NCBI GenBank assembly: GCA_030745875.1
Contig: JASLNT010000039.1
Coordinates: 1-64,000 of the forward strand
Reading direction: 5' to 3'
From: Phycisphaerae bacterium
GTDB lineage: Bacteria > Planctomycetota > Phycisphaerae > SM23-33
DNA: 64,000 nucleotides
The notes under the pieces were generated by a model, which saw only the letters and a list, made by a program, of their open reading frames with translations, was not told the origin of the DNA and made no database searches. The position numbers and the translations under genes are program-made. Shown piece by piece: positions 1 to 9,604 of this stretch; the stretch's first letter is position 1; each line of letters opens with the position of its first letter.

Positions 1-2
1 GC

Positions 3-116
3 AGCGGGATGCGATGGGACTCACCCAACGCCGAAGGGATGATGGCGTTGGCCGCTCTTGACCAAACTGGCCAGTGGAATGCCTACTGGCTCCTGCAAAA
101 CGCCCTCGCAGCATGA
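3..116 (+). CDS. C-terminal fragment of a CDS starting upstream of the window (product unknown)
   Basis: Frame 3 open from window edge to TGA at 114-116: SGMRWDSPNAEGMMALAALDQTGQWNAYWLLQNALAA*; the other two forward frames close within about 60 nt. Confidence 0.45.
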   Translation, partial: SGMRWDSPNAEGMMALAALDQTGQWNAYWLLQNALAA

Positions 117-136
117 TGCCAGAAAAACTTCTCACA

Positions 137-152
137 CCCCCGTGCGAGGGGG
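137..152 (+). terminator. Short hairpin, possible terminator of upstream gene
   Basis: CCCCC-GTGCGA-GGGGG followed by aaactgctttt. Confidence 0.3.
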
Positions 153-227
153 AAACTGCTTTTAGTTCAATAGGGCGGCTGATAGAATCGTTGTACTAAC
201 TGCAAGAGACCTAAGGAGACCGGATAG

Positions 228-1694
228 ATGATGAACAGACGCGATTTTTTCAAGACTGTCGGATTTGGCGCCGCGGCGACTATGTTGGGAGGCAATCTCC
301 CAGCCGCTCCGGCTGCTTCAAAGCGAAAGCCCAACGTTGTGCTGATACTTGTGGACGATCTGGGCTGGACCGACCTGGGTTGTTTCGGAAGCAAGTACTA
401 CGAGACGCCGAATATCGACAAGCTCGCCGCCGGCGGGATGAAGTTCACCAACGGTTACGCCGCATGCGCCGTCTGCTCGCCCACTCGGGCCGCGGTCATG
501 ACCGGGCGGTATCCCGCGCGGCTGGGCGTTACCGACTGGATCCGCTCGCGCTTCCAGGGCGGGAAGATACCGGCCGACAAGAAGAACCCTTCGGGCTACA
601 CCGGCGGCAGAGACATCCAGTGCCCGAAAAACGCACTCTGGATGGAAAGCGAAGAAATCACCATCGCCGAAGCGCTCAAACCGGCGGGTTACGTTTCCTG
701 CCACATCGGCAAGTGGCATCTCGGCGCCGACGACTGGTATCCCGAGCGACAGGGGTTCGATCAGAATTTCGGCGGGTGCGATTACGGCCAGCCCCCCAGC
801 TACTTCGACCCGTACAAGAACAAACGCCTTGCCAATATCCCCACGCTCAAGCCGCGGAAGGAAGGGGAATATCTAACTGATCGCGAAGGTGACGAGGCCG
901 TCGGTTTCATTCGCGCCAACAAGGACAAACCGTTCTTCCTTTATCTCGCCAACTACGCAGTCCACACGCCGATCCAGGGCAAGAAGAATCTTATCGAGAA
1001 GTATTCCGACAAAACGCCGACCAATCAGAAGAATCCCACGTACGCGGCCATGGTCGAGTCCGTCGACGACTCGGTGGGCAAGGTAATGGCGGTGCTGGAC
1101 GAACTGAAGCTCACAGAAGACACGCTGGTGATATTCAGTTCCGACAATGGCGGGCTGATGGGCCCCACGAATAACAAACCGCTGCGTTCGGGCAAGGGTA
1201 ATCCGTACGAAGGCGGGATTCGCGTACCGTACATTTTCCGCAAGCCCGGGCTGATCAAGGCCGGCAGCGTCTGCGACACGCCGGTGATCAGCGTGGACTT
1301 CATGCCTACGATCTGTGCGACTGTCGGTATCGCCCCGCCGGCTGGACGGGAGATCGACGGTGAAGACCTGACTCCGCTTCTGACCCAGTCGGGCAAGTTG
1401 AAGCGCACGGAGATTTACTGGCATTTCCCACATTTCCGAGGGCGGATCATGCCATACAGCATCATACGCCAGGGCGACTGGAAACTGCTGAAACGCTACG
1501 CCGGCTCGCCGGAGTTCGAACTGTTCAATCTCGCCAAAGATCTCAGCGAGACAAAGGACCTCGCCCCCGACATGCCCGAAAAGGTGAAGGACCTCAACGC
1601 AAAACTCGTCGCCGCGCTGAAGAAGCAGGGCGCCAAGATCCCGCGCCCCAACCCGAATCCCAGACCCGCTGGAAAGAAGAAAAAGAAGAAATAG
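228..1694 (+). CDS. Sulfatase, arylsulfatase A-like, Tat-exported
   Basis: Tat motif NRRDFFKTVG; active-site motif CSPTRAAVMTGRYPARLG (Cys-type C-x-P-x-R); GKWHLG; upstream AAGGAG. Confidence 0.95.
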   Translation: MMNRRDFFKTVGFGAAATMLGGNLPAAPAASKRKPNVVLILVDDLGWTDLGCFGSKYYETPNIDKLAAGGMKFTNGYAACAVCSPTRAAVMTGRYPARLGVTDWIRSRFQGGKIPADKKNPSGYTGGRDIQCPKNALWMESEEITIAEALKPAGYVSCHIGKWHLGADDWYPERQGFDQNFGGCDYGQPPSYFDPYKNKRLANIPTLKPRKEGEYLTDREGDEAVGFIRANKDKPFFLYLANYAVHTPIQGKKNLIEKYSDKTPTNQKNPTYAAMVESVDDSVGKVMAVLDELKLTEDTLVIFSSDNGGLMGPTNNKPLRSGKGNPYEGGIRVPYIFRKPGLIKAGSVCDTPVISVDFMPTICATVGIAPPAGREIDGEDLTPLLTQSGKLKRTEIYWHFPHFRGRIMPYSIIRQGDWKLLKRYAGSPEFELFNLAKDLSETKDLAPDMPEKVKDLNAKLVAALKKQGAKIPRPNPNPRPAGKKKKKK

Positions 1695-1708
1695 GCAGGA
1701 CCCTCCAA

Positions 1709-3184
1709 ATGAAGAGAAATATCAAGCGTCGCGACTTCCTTAAGACCGCCTCACTGGCCGCCGCCGCTGCGGTCCTGCCCCGCTCAGCATGCGCTGCGGA
1801 CAAACCTTCCCGCCCGAATATCGTTTTCATCAACATGGACGATCTGGGTTGGAAGGACGTCGCGTTCATGGGCTCGAAATTCTACGAGACGCCGAACATC
1901 GACAAGCTGGCGTCGGAGGGAATGATATTTACAAACGCCTACTCCAACGCCGCCAACTGCGCTCCGAGCCGGGCCTGCGTAATGTCCGGGCAATACGGAC
2001 CGCGACACGGGGTGTACACAGTCGCCAGTTCGGCCCGGGGCAACTCCAAGACTCGCAAACTCATCCCAATCAAGAACCGCACCGACCTGCCGGACGACAA
2101 CGTGACACTGGCCGAGGCGCTCAAGCCCGCAGGTTACCGAACCGCGACGATGGGCAAATGGCACCTTGGAAAAGATCCGAAAACCCAAGGTTTCGACGTG
2201 AACGTAGCGGGCGGAACCGCGGGCAGTCCGCGGAGCTACTTCAGCCCATACAGAAATAAAACGCTGAGCGACGGGCCCAAGGGCGAGCACCTTCCCTATC
2301 GCCTGACGACCGAAGCGATCAAATTCGTCGAGGCCAACAAGGCTCGCCCGTTCTTCCTTTATCTCCCGTACTTCTCGGTCCACACGCCGATACAGGCTCC
2401 GAAGGACATCACCGCAAAATACAAAGCAAAGGGCCCCGCAGGCGGGCAGGGCCACGCAACATACGCAGCCATGATCGAAAGCGCCGACACCAACATCGGA
2501 CGCCTGATGAAGAAGATCGACGCACTTGGTCTGCGTGAAAACACGATCGTTGTTTTTACGTCCGACAACGGCGGGATCGTCAAGATTTCCTCCCAGGCTC
2601 CGGCCCGTGCGGGCAAGGGTTCGTATTACGATGGCGGAATTCGCGAACCGCTGATCGTCCGCTGGCCGGCGAAGATTAAAGCGGGCGCCAAATGCGACAC
2701 GCCGGTTATCGGGATCGACTTCTACCCGACCTTCCTCGAGGCGACCGGAGCCAAAAAGCCCGAGGGCAAACTGCTGGACGGCGTGAGCCTTATGCCATTG
2801 CTCACGCAAACCGGCGAGCTGAAGGATCGGGCGTTGTTCTGGCACTTCCCGATCTATCTGCAGAGTTACAGCGGAGCCGACGAAGCGCGCGATCCGCTGT
2901 TCCGCACGCGTCCCGGTTGCGTCGTGCGAGTTGGCGACTGGAAACTGCACGAGTATTTCGAGGACGGCGGGTTGGAGTTGTACAACCTGAAAGACGATCT
3001 CGGCGAGCGGAACAACCTGGCGGGCAAGATGCCCGACAAGACCAAAGAACTCCACGCGATAATGCTCCGCTGGCGGAAAGAGACCAAGGCGCCCGTACCG
3101 ACTGAGAAGAACCCGCAGTACGACCCGAACTACAAACCCGGCGCTGGAAAACCCAAACGCCGCAAAGGAAGAAAGAGCGAATGA
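1709..3184 (+). CDS. Sulfatase, Tat-exported
   Basis: Tat motif KRRDFLKTAS; CAPSRACVMSGQYGPRHG; GKWHLGKDP; TSDNGG. Confidence 0.95.
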   Translation: MKRNIKRRDFLKTASLAAAAAVLPRSACAADKPSRPNIVFINMDDLGWKDVAFMGSKFYETPNIDKLASEGMIFTNAYSNAANCAPSRACVMSGQYGPRHGVYTVASSARGNSKTRKLIPIKNRTDLPDDNVTLAEALKPAGYRTATMGKWHLGKDPKTQGFDVNVAGGTAGSPRSYFSPYRNKTLSDGPKGEHLPYRLTTEAIKFVEANKARPFFLYLPYFSVHTPIQAPKDITAKYKAKGPAGGQGHATYAAMIESADTNIGRLMKKIDALGLRENTIVVFTSDNGGIVKISSQAPARAGKGSYYDGGIREPLIVRWPAKIKAGAKCDTPVIGIDFYPTFLEATGAKKPEGKLLDGVSLMPLLTQTGELKDRALFWHFPIYLQSYSGADEARDPLFRTRPGCVVRVGDWKLHEYFEDGGLELYNLKDDLGERNNLAGKMPDKTKELHAIMLRWRKETKAPVPTEKNPQYDPNYKPGAGKPKRRKGRKSE

Positions 3185-4623
3185 GGCGTCGCGAGTTTCT
3201 CAAAACCGCCGGACTGACCGCAGCCGTCGGACTGACAGCAACGAACGCCCCGGCCGCCAAGCCTGCAAAGCAACCGAACATACTTTTCATATTCAGCGAT
3301 CAGCAGCGGTGGGACACCGTCGAATGCTACGGTCGCCCGATTTTCAAGGGCCTGACGCCGAATCTCGACAAGATGGCCGCCGACGGGGTGAGGTTCGCGA
3401 ATTCGTTCACCTGTCAGCCTGTTTGCGGACCGGCCCGCGCCGCTCTGCAGACCGGGAAATACGCATCACAGACCACCTGCCACACTAATGGAATATCCCT
3501 GCCTCGCACCGAGAGGACTCTTGCGCACCTTCTGTCGGCCGCCGGTTACGACGTGGGGTATCTCGGAAAGTGGCATCTCGCCTCAGACACAAAGAAGACC
3601 CCCGGTGTAGCCGCGTTCAATTGTCGCAGCAAGCCCGTACCGCCCGAGAGGCGGGGCGGGTACAAGGATTTCTGGCTGGCGTCGGATGTTCTGGAGTTCA
3701 CCTCGCACGCGTACGACGGGCACATGTTCGACGGAGCCGGACAGAAACGCCTGTTCCCCAGCAACCGATACCGCGTTGACGCCCAGACCGACTGGGCGAT
3801 CGAGTTTCTCCAGTCGCGCAAGGATCAAACCAAACCGTTCTTCCTGTTCGTCTCGTACATAGAACCGCATCACCAGAACGATCACCGCCATTTCGAGGGT
3901 CCGCGCGGATCGAAGGAAAAGTACAAGGACTACCGCATACCGGGCGATCTGGCGGGCACGAAAGGCGACTGGAAGAAGGAGATGCCCGACTATCTCGGTT
4001 GCTGTGCGTCGCTGGACGACAACGTAGGTCGCCTGCGGGCCGAACTGAAACGTCTGGGCATGGATAACAACACCGTGGTGCTCTACACGACCGATCACGC
4101 CTGCCATTTCCGCACGCGGAACGGAGAGTACAAGCGATCCTGCCACGACAATTCCATCCGCACGCCGCTTATCGCCTGCGGGCCGGGCTTTGCGGGAGGG
4201 AAAGTGATCGACCATATGGTCTCGCTTGTCGACCTTACGCCTACTGTCCTGACCGCGGGCGGGGCGAAACCGCCCGACTATCTCCAAGGCCGCCCGCTGC
4301 AGACTCTGGTTGACGGATCGGCGAGGGATTGGCCAGCCGAAGTGTTCGTCCAGATAAGCGAATCCCACACCGGAAGGGCGATACGAACAAAGCGATGGAA
4401 GTATTCGGTCCGCGCCCCAGGCCGACGCAAACCCTCCGGCGGGAGCGAAGTGTACGTTGAGGAGTTTCTATACGACCTCCAGGCCGACCCGCACGAACGC
4501 AACAACCTTGTCGCCGATCCCAAACACGCTGCGGTCCGCGCGAAACTCGCAGCCTCCCTTAAACGCCGCATGGTCGCAGCCGGCGAGAAATCGCCCGCCG
4601 TCAATCCCGCCGCCCAATCATAA
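3181..4623 (+). CDS. Sulfatase, Tat-exported
   Basis: ATGA overlap with previous gene; Tat motif RRREFLKTAG; CGPARAALQTGKYASQT; GKWHLA; N-terminal FIFSDQQRWD. Confidence 0.94.
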   Translation: MRRREFLKTAGLTAAVGLTATNAPAAKPAKQPNILFIFSDQQRWDTVECYGRPIFKGLTPNLDKMAADGVRFANSFTCQPVCGPARAALQTGKYASQTTCHTNGISLPRTERTLAHLLSAAGYDVGYLGKWHLASDTKKTPGVAAFNCRSKPVPPERRGGYKDFWLASDVLEFTSHAYDGHMFDGAGQKRLFPSNRYRVDAQTDWAIEFLQSRKDQTKPFFLFVSYIEPHHQNDHRHFEGPRGSKEKYKDYRIPGDLAGTKGDWKKEMPDYLGCCASLDDNVGRLRAELKRLGMDNNTVVLYTTDHACHFRTRNGEYKRSCHDNSIRTPLIACGPGFAGGKVIDHMVSLVDLTPTVLTAGGAKPPDYLQGRPLQTLVDGSARDWPAEVFVQISESHTGRAIRTKRWKYSVRAPGRRKPSGGSEVYVEEFLYDLQADPHERNNLVADPKHAAVRAKLAASLKRRMVAAGEKSPAVNPAAQS

Positions 4624-6007
4624 AGCACGAGAAGGAGCGGATCTTCGGCGGGGCCTGGGATTTGATTACCCTCAGGCGGACGCTGGAGACCTTCTGCGGT
4701 TTGAAGCGGTGAATCCATTTGTGCCCGATGACCGCGCCTTTGGCTAGCTCGATCCACTTTCCGTCGACGAGGCCCTCGACTGCATGATCGCGAACTCGCT
4801 CACCGCAGGCTATTTGTTCCTGAAGGACTACCTGGTCGATCTCCTGCGGTTTGGCTAGCGGCAGGGCGATGGTCTTTCCGCTCGCATTCGACAGCGAAGC
4901 GACCGGTTTGCTGAACTGCTTGCGCAGCAGCTTTCCGAATTCGATGAGCGACTTGGCGTCGGCGTCGGGGACCGTTCCGTCGGGCTTGACCACCACGCCG
5001 ATCACTAGATTCCCATTACGTCCCACGGAGGTGTAGTACTTCTTCAACAACATCCCGGGCGGGTATACGATCTTGTCCTGTCCGGGCCTGTAGAACCAGT
5101 TGTGACCGCGAAATCCCCGCAGCGGAATGTCTACTATTCCCGGCGACCAACATTGTCCCGCAGGATCGCCCTTGCCCAGCAACCGTTTCCACGTTTTGCT
5201 GTTGTGCGAGAGCTTTCCCGTTTTTCGCCCCGGCATGGTCGCGTAGCAGGGGACTCCGGCATGCCCCTGTTCGTTGCCGATCCATCTGACATCCGACCGC
5301 AGCGAGCTGTGGTAGAATATCCCGTTGGGTTGGTTCTTTTCGAAAATCGGAAGGAGGTTTCCTCCGCCTTCGTCGGGCGTCTTGTTCCCCGCATCAAACC
5401 ACACGTGAAATATCTCACCGTAGTTGCCCGTCAGTTCGGTGAACTGTTTTTCAGCGATCCGATTGTACGTTTCCTGCTCGGGAGAGCCCTTGCCCTTGCC
5501 CCAGTTTACGTAATGTCCCCACACCGTCTGATACACATTGCGATGCGTGCTGAAGAACAGTCCGGGGAGAACTTTGGCCTTTCGACACGAGGTTACGAAA
5601 TCGCCCACCACGTCGCCCTTGCCCCCGCGCCACTTGCTCTGCTTGAGCCCGTAGGGATACGCATCGCTCTGCCATTGCATAAACCCGCTGAAATGAGTGG
5701 CGGTCAGCAGGGCGTACTTCGCTCCCGAGGCGGTCGCCAGCTCCAACCATTTGTCGGTGTCCAGTTTGGCGGGATTGTATTTGTTCGGGTCGACCCGTTT
5801 GCGGTGCGTGTTGTTGGGCGTGTAGATCTCGGCCGCGATCGGCAGATCGAAACAGAACAGCAGCCCGATCTCGCAGTCCTGCCACACCTGCTGGGCCTTG
5901 GACGGGACGGGGATTCTGACCGGGGTCTCCGCCCGTGCGGCGGGAGGCGTTGTCAAAGACGATACGATCAGGATTGCAGCGGCGAGCAGTTCAGTTGTTC
6001 GCGTCAT
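4601..6007 (-). CDS. Alpha-L-fucosidase-like glycoside hydrolase (GH29)
   Basis: Signal peptide; LATASGAKYALLTATHFSGFMQWQSDAYPYGLKQSKWRGGKGDVVGDFVTSCRKAKVLPGLFFSTHRN and HVWFDAGNKTPDEGG, typical GH29 layout. Confidence 0.85.
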   Translation of the reverse strand: MTRTTELLAAAILIVSSLTTPPAARAETPVRIPVPSKAQQVWQDCEIGLLFCFDLPIAAEIYTPNNTHRKRVDPNKYNPAKLDTDKWLELATASGAKYALLTATHFSGFMQWQSDAYPYGLKQSKWRGGKGDVVGDFVTSCRKAKVLPGLFFSTHRNVYQTVWGHYVNWGKGKGSPEQETYNRIAEKQFTELTGNYGEIFHVWFDAGNKTPDEGGGNLLPIFEKNQPNGIFYHSSLRSDVRWIGNEQGHAGVPCYATMPGRKTGKLSHNSKTWKRLLGKGDPAGQCWSPGIVDIPLRGFRGHNWFYRPGQDKIVYPPGMLLKKYYTSVGRNGNLVIGVVVKPDGTVPDADAKSLIEFGKLLRKQFSKPVASLSNASGKTIALPLAKPQEIDQVVLQEQIACGERVRDHAVEGLVDGKWIELAKGAVIGHKWIHRFKPQKVSSVRLRVIKSQAPPKIRSFSCFMIGRRD

Positions 6008-6011
6008 TCAG

Positions 6012-7406
6012 CTATTCCTTGTTTCCTGTGATCGCGATTATCACCCGACGGTAACCGAACAGGCTGGGTTGTCCGGAGTCTCGCAGTTCCAGGATTATGT
6101 GGAGGGTCTTTCCCGGTTCGTTGGGAGCCTTAAAAGCGATCTTGTTGCTGTTCTTGTTGGCGATATTAACGCTGCGGGCGCTTCCGGCTTCGACGTACTG
6201 GAACCATCGATAACTGATCTTGTCGCCATCGGGATCCGAAGAGCCCGCAGCGTTCAGCGTGACGGTGTCTCCGGCGCGTGCGGTGATTGAAACGACGCTC
6301 TTTCCCTTTACTCCGTTGACGACAGCGGCGGGGTGGTGGTTGGCGTCGGAGCGTTTGGGGTTCACGCACCAGTCCATACGGGCGGCGAAATCGTTCTGAT
6401 AGGCCTCCCGCCATCGCCAAACGCTGGCGTGCGGAAGACTGTAGCTCTTACCGTCGACGACAACCGTGTCATCGCTGTTGGTCCAGATCGCCCGCGTTTC
6501 TCCCTCCGGTTTGCTGAGTTTGTAGCGTCCGCCCCAACCGCCGTAATCCGGGCTTACATCGCCCGCAAGACCGTTGTCGATCAGGTTAAGGAAGGACGGT
6601 GTGTCGCCTTCCATTATGTACTTCCATTTGGGATACATCGCCCCGAGCGGGCCGTGTCCGGTGATTACGTTCCTGCTTAACCACTCATTGCTGATCCAGG
6701 CGAAGTAGCGCGGCGGGGCGGCGAACTTGTATCTGCGCTCCCCGGATATCCCGGTCCATGTCGCCTTGCGATACTGTTTGTGCCCCTGGTCGCTTGGCGT
6801 GACCACATAGAAGAGCCTGGGGAACTCCTTGCGCATCCAGGCTCCGCTGTCGTCCTGGTCGCTTATCGTGTAGACGCGTATTTTGGCTACGAATTTGTCG
6901 ACTTCCGTCTTGCTGCGCGTGTTGCGAACTTTCCACAGGGTCTGGGCCAGACAGTTGCTCCCGCCCCAGATGGTGACCCACACCGGGCGTTTGTCGGGTT
7001 TGTCGATGACGGAGATAAGCAGTTTGGAGCCCGCGGAATCCTTGCCCTCGCCCACGCCGCCCATCCCGTAAACCGGCAAGTGTGAACTGGTCACCGACAA
7101 CAGGTGATCGGGCGACGGATAGCGATTGTCGTGTTTGATCAGGTTCGGATAGACCTTCTTATACGCGCGGACCTGGGCCTGGATTTTGTCCGGGCGCGTT
7201 TTCTTTCGCAGCCAGGTGGAGGTTGTGGCGATCATCGCCTCGACTTCATAGTCGCTCGAACTGACGAGGAAGCGCACCAGCGACTCTTCGTCGTCGGGTT
7301 CGTTGGTTATGTCGGTCAGGACGACTGCTCGCGGGCGGGCGGCTCGGGACGGGGCGGGGAACGTTAGAACCACTGCAGCCAGCACGATTGCGAACGCGTG
7401 TTTCAT
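6012..7406 (-). CDS. DUF1593 (nucleoside-hydrolase-like / Sde182-like) secreted protein
   Basis: PRAVVLTDITNEPDDEESLVRFLVSSSDYEVEAMIATTSTWL, VWVTIWGGSNCLAQTLW, C-terminal PKD/Ig-like DSGQPSLFGYRRVIIAI. Confidence 0.85.
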   Translation of the reverse strand: MKHAFAIVLAAVVLTFPAPSRAARPRAVVLTDITNEPDDEESLVRFLVSSSDYEVEAMIATTSTWLRKKTRPDKIQAQVRAYKKVYPNLIKHDNRYPSPDHLLSVTSSHLPVYGMGGVGEGKDSAGSKLLISVIDKPDKRPVWVTIWGGSNCLAQTLWKVRNTRSKTEVDKFVAKIRVYTISDQDDSGAWMRKEFPRLFYVVTPSDQGHKQYRKATWTGISGERRYKFAAPPRYFAWISNEWLSRNVITGHGPLGAMYPKWKYIMEGDTPSFLNLIDNGLAGDVSPDYGGWGGRYKLSKPEGETRAIWTNSDDTVVVDGKSYSLPHASVWRWREAYQNDFAARMDWCVNPKRSDANHHPAAVVNGVKGKSVVSITARAGDTVTLNAAGSSDPDGDKISYRWFQYVEAGSARSVNIANKNSNKIAFKAPNEPGKTLHIILELRDSGQPSLFGYRRVIIAITGNKE

Positions 7407-7447
7407 CCGGTATTCCTTTTACGTTGGCCGATGCGGCGATCGACGCG

Positions 7448-8608
7448 TTATTGCTTGTCCGTAGAACCGGTCAGCAGCGTCACGTTTTTCGGTGAGAAGA
7501 ACCCGTCGAAGTCGCCGTAGCGGCGGATGTATTCGTTTACGATAAGCGTGTTTTCCGATGGGGTGGAGAACGTCTGTTTGAGACCTTCTTCCGGCGAGCC
7601 TATCAGCCCGATCAGGAATTCCATTCCCCGCTCCTTCAACCGGGTGAAGGTCTCTTCGATCTGTTCGGTTCGAAACGCCATGTGATGCACGCGCGGCCCG
7701 TAATTGTGCAGGAATTTTTCGGTCGGGCCGGATGTTTCGTCCGATTCGTACGGGCGAATGCCCGACGTGAAGACCAGTGCGAAATCGTCGGCCGATAGTC
7801 GCGATACGTTGGTGATCGAGTTGAACAGTTTCACGTAGATCGAGAATTCGAAGTTGTAGTTCGTGAGCGTCATGAACTCCAGGATCGCCGCGTCGCGATC
7901 CCTGGCAGCCACCCGAACGGCTGCATGGTCCAACTCCTTCACATTCGACAGGCCCGGTTCGCATTGCGATGCGATGTCCGTTTCGAACGGCCGGGCCGAT
8001 CGGCTGCGGTAATCCCGCCCGGGTTCTAACCACTGGACGAATCCGATCGAAACGTCCGTGAACGTTGACGGGATCGTCTGGATGAACAGGTGCGTATCGG
8101 AGGCGACGGGCTCGTCTGTGAGGAACTCAACGCCTCGCCCGCGCTGGATTCTCACGTAACGCTCAAGATCGGTTGTGTTGAACACGAGCGTTTCGAGGCG
8201 AGTGTTGGGCAGGTGTGCGGCGTGGGGATAGTTCGTCGTCGATGGAAACGGATTGTCGCCCTTGCGTGAGCGGATCAGAAAGTCCGCAGAACCGCTCGCC
8301 TTCAGGACCAGCGTTGTAAAACGGTCATCCTCGAATGCGGTATCCAGCTCCATACCGGTGAACCTGAGCAGTTCGGCGGCGGCGGATTCCCGCCGGTCCG
8401 GTTCGGTGTTGATTATCACGCATTCGAGCCCGCCGACCAGCCCTTCGATCCCGTCGGCCTTCCGCTGGGCGATCACCTTCGGGGCCTGGTTAAGCAGGAA
8501 CTCATCGCTATTGCTGAAATCGTAGCATTCATCTCCGCAGCCGGAGCAGACATGCGTTTCGGCCTGTTGATAAACGGCTAGACACTTTTCGCAGATCAAC
8601 TTCCGCAT
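7448..8608 (-). CDS. 4-hydroxyphenylpyruvate dioxygenase-like VOC protein with N-terminal zinc ribbon
   Basis: MRKLICEKC...CSGCGDEC ribbon; KELDHAAVRV, PRVHHMAFRTEQIEETFTRLKERGMEFL, NTLIVNEYIRRYG resemble HPPD metal-ligand motifs; start taken at internal Met 8608 (ORF open to 8686). Confidence 0.72.
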   Translation of the reverse strand: MRKLICEKCLAVYQQAETHVCSGCGDECYDFSNSDEFLLNQAPKVIAQRKADGIEGLVGGLECVIINTEPDRRESAAAELLRFTGMELDTAFEDDRFTTLVLKASGSADFLIRSRKGDNPFPSTTNYPHAAHLPNTRLETLVFNTTDLERYVRIQRGRGVEFLTDEPVASDTHLFIQTIPSTFTDVSIGFVQWLEPGRDYRSRSARPFETDIASQCEPGLSNVKELDHAAVRVAARDRDAAILEFMTLTNYNFEFSIYVKLFNSITNVSRLSADDFALVFTSGIRPYESDETSGPTEKFLHNYGPRVHHMAFRTEQIEETFTRLKERGMEFLIGLIGSPEEGLKQTFSTPSENTLIVNEYIRRYGDFDGFFSPKNVTLLTGSTDKQ

Positions 8609-8761
8609 AAGACAATTCTTCCCGTGCTGTTCGAGTAACCGCCAACCGCTGACGGGCAGTATCCCCGCATCACAGGAATCTGTCAATGTCTCGGAGTTGG
8701 GGCGCTATGATGTATTCAACAGTATGTAATCGCCGGAACGGACGGAGGGGAGGTAAAGCGC

Positions 8762-9532
8762 GTGTCGCAGGGTTTGTATGACAGGGCGTTCTTTGATTCG
8801 CAAACGGGCGTCGGGGGTCTCTGTTTCCGGATTGTTTTCACACTTGTCGTCATGATCGGATCTTACGCGCACGCCGATACGGTGAACTACACGCTGGATA
8901 ACGTTATTCTCAGCGACAACAACGCGCAGATGACCGGAAGATTCTCATGGACGTACGATAATATCGACGAATTTGGCGACGGGCGGGGGGCGTTCAGTTA
9001 TTTATACATACCCTTCACATTGCACGACCATACTGACCTGGAGGCCAGCTTCGACGTTGGAAACTCCATCGAAATCACCTTTCCGGGCAACGTTCACGAC
9101 GATGGTGTGGATATAACTCTCTTTCTGGTCGAACCGCTAACGCCTACCGGGTCTGCGTCGGTGGACCTGGTCCGAAGCAAGTTTGAGATCGGCGGGAACG
9201 GGTTTCACGACGGGGTGTTTCTCAGCGGAGTTATCTCGCCAGCCACGTCGGGCGACACCGACGGCGACCATGACGTCGACGATGCGGATTATGGCAACCT
9301 GGTCGCACAGTTCGGCGGGGCCCCGGGCTTCGACGGAGCCGACTTCAATAATGACAACAGGGTCGATCTCCGCGACTTCGCAATCCAGCGCGCCAACTTC
9401 GGTTTTGGCGTTACGTCGGCGCCCGCGTCCGTGACGGTTACAACGGTCCCGGAACCGGTTGCGCTGATACTGACCGCGGGGGGGCTTCCTCTGCTGCTGA
9501 AGCGGCGGCGGTTGCGACTCTGTCGCCAATAG
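8762..9532 (+). CDS. Secreted PEP-CTERM protein with dockerin-like calcium repeats
   Basis: DTDGDHDVDDADYGNLVAQFG and DFNNDNRVDLRDFAIQRANFG repeats; C-terminal VPEPVALILTAGGLPLLLKRRR sorting signal; GTG start likely. Confidence 0.88.
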   Translation: MSQGLYDRAFFDSQTGVGGLCFRIVFTLVVMIGSYAHADTVNYTLDNVILSDNNAQMTGRFSWTYDNIDEFGDGRGAFSYLYIPFTLHDHTDLEASFDVGNSIEITFPGNVHDDGVDITLFLVEPLTPTGSASVDLVRSKFEIGGNGFHDGVFLSGVISPATSGDTDGDHDVDDADYGNLVAQFGGAPGFDGADFNNDNRVDLRDFAIQRANFGFGVTSAPASVTVTTVPEPVALILTAGGLPLLLKRRRLRLCRQ

Positions 9533-9604
9533 GCGGGCGCGTGAGTCGCTGAGCTGGACGCGCCGTTCTCTGTGTTTCTGTTGTCGAACGCTTCTTTATC
9601 GCGT

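Noticed and set aside
1784-3055. Long antisense ORFs opposite the sulfatases (for example 423 aa on minus)
   Set aside because: High-GC shadow ORF; the plus-strand frame has clear sulfatase motifs and this frame shows no recognisable domain.
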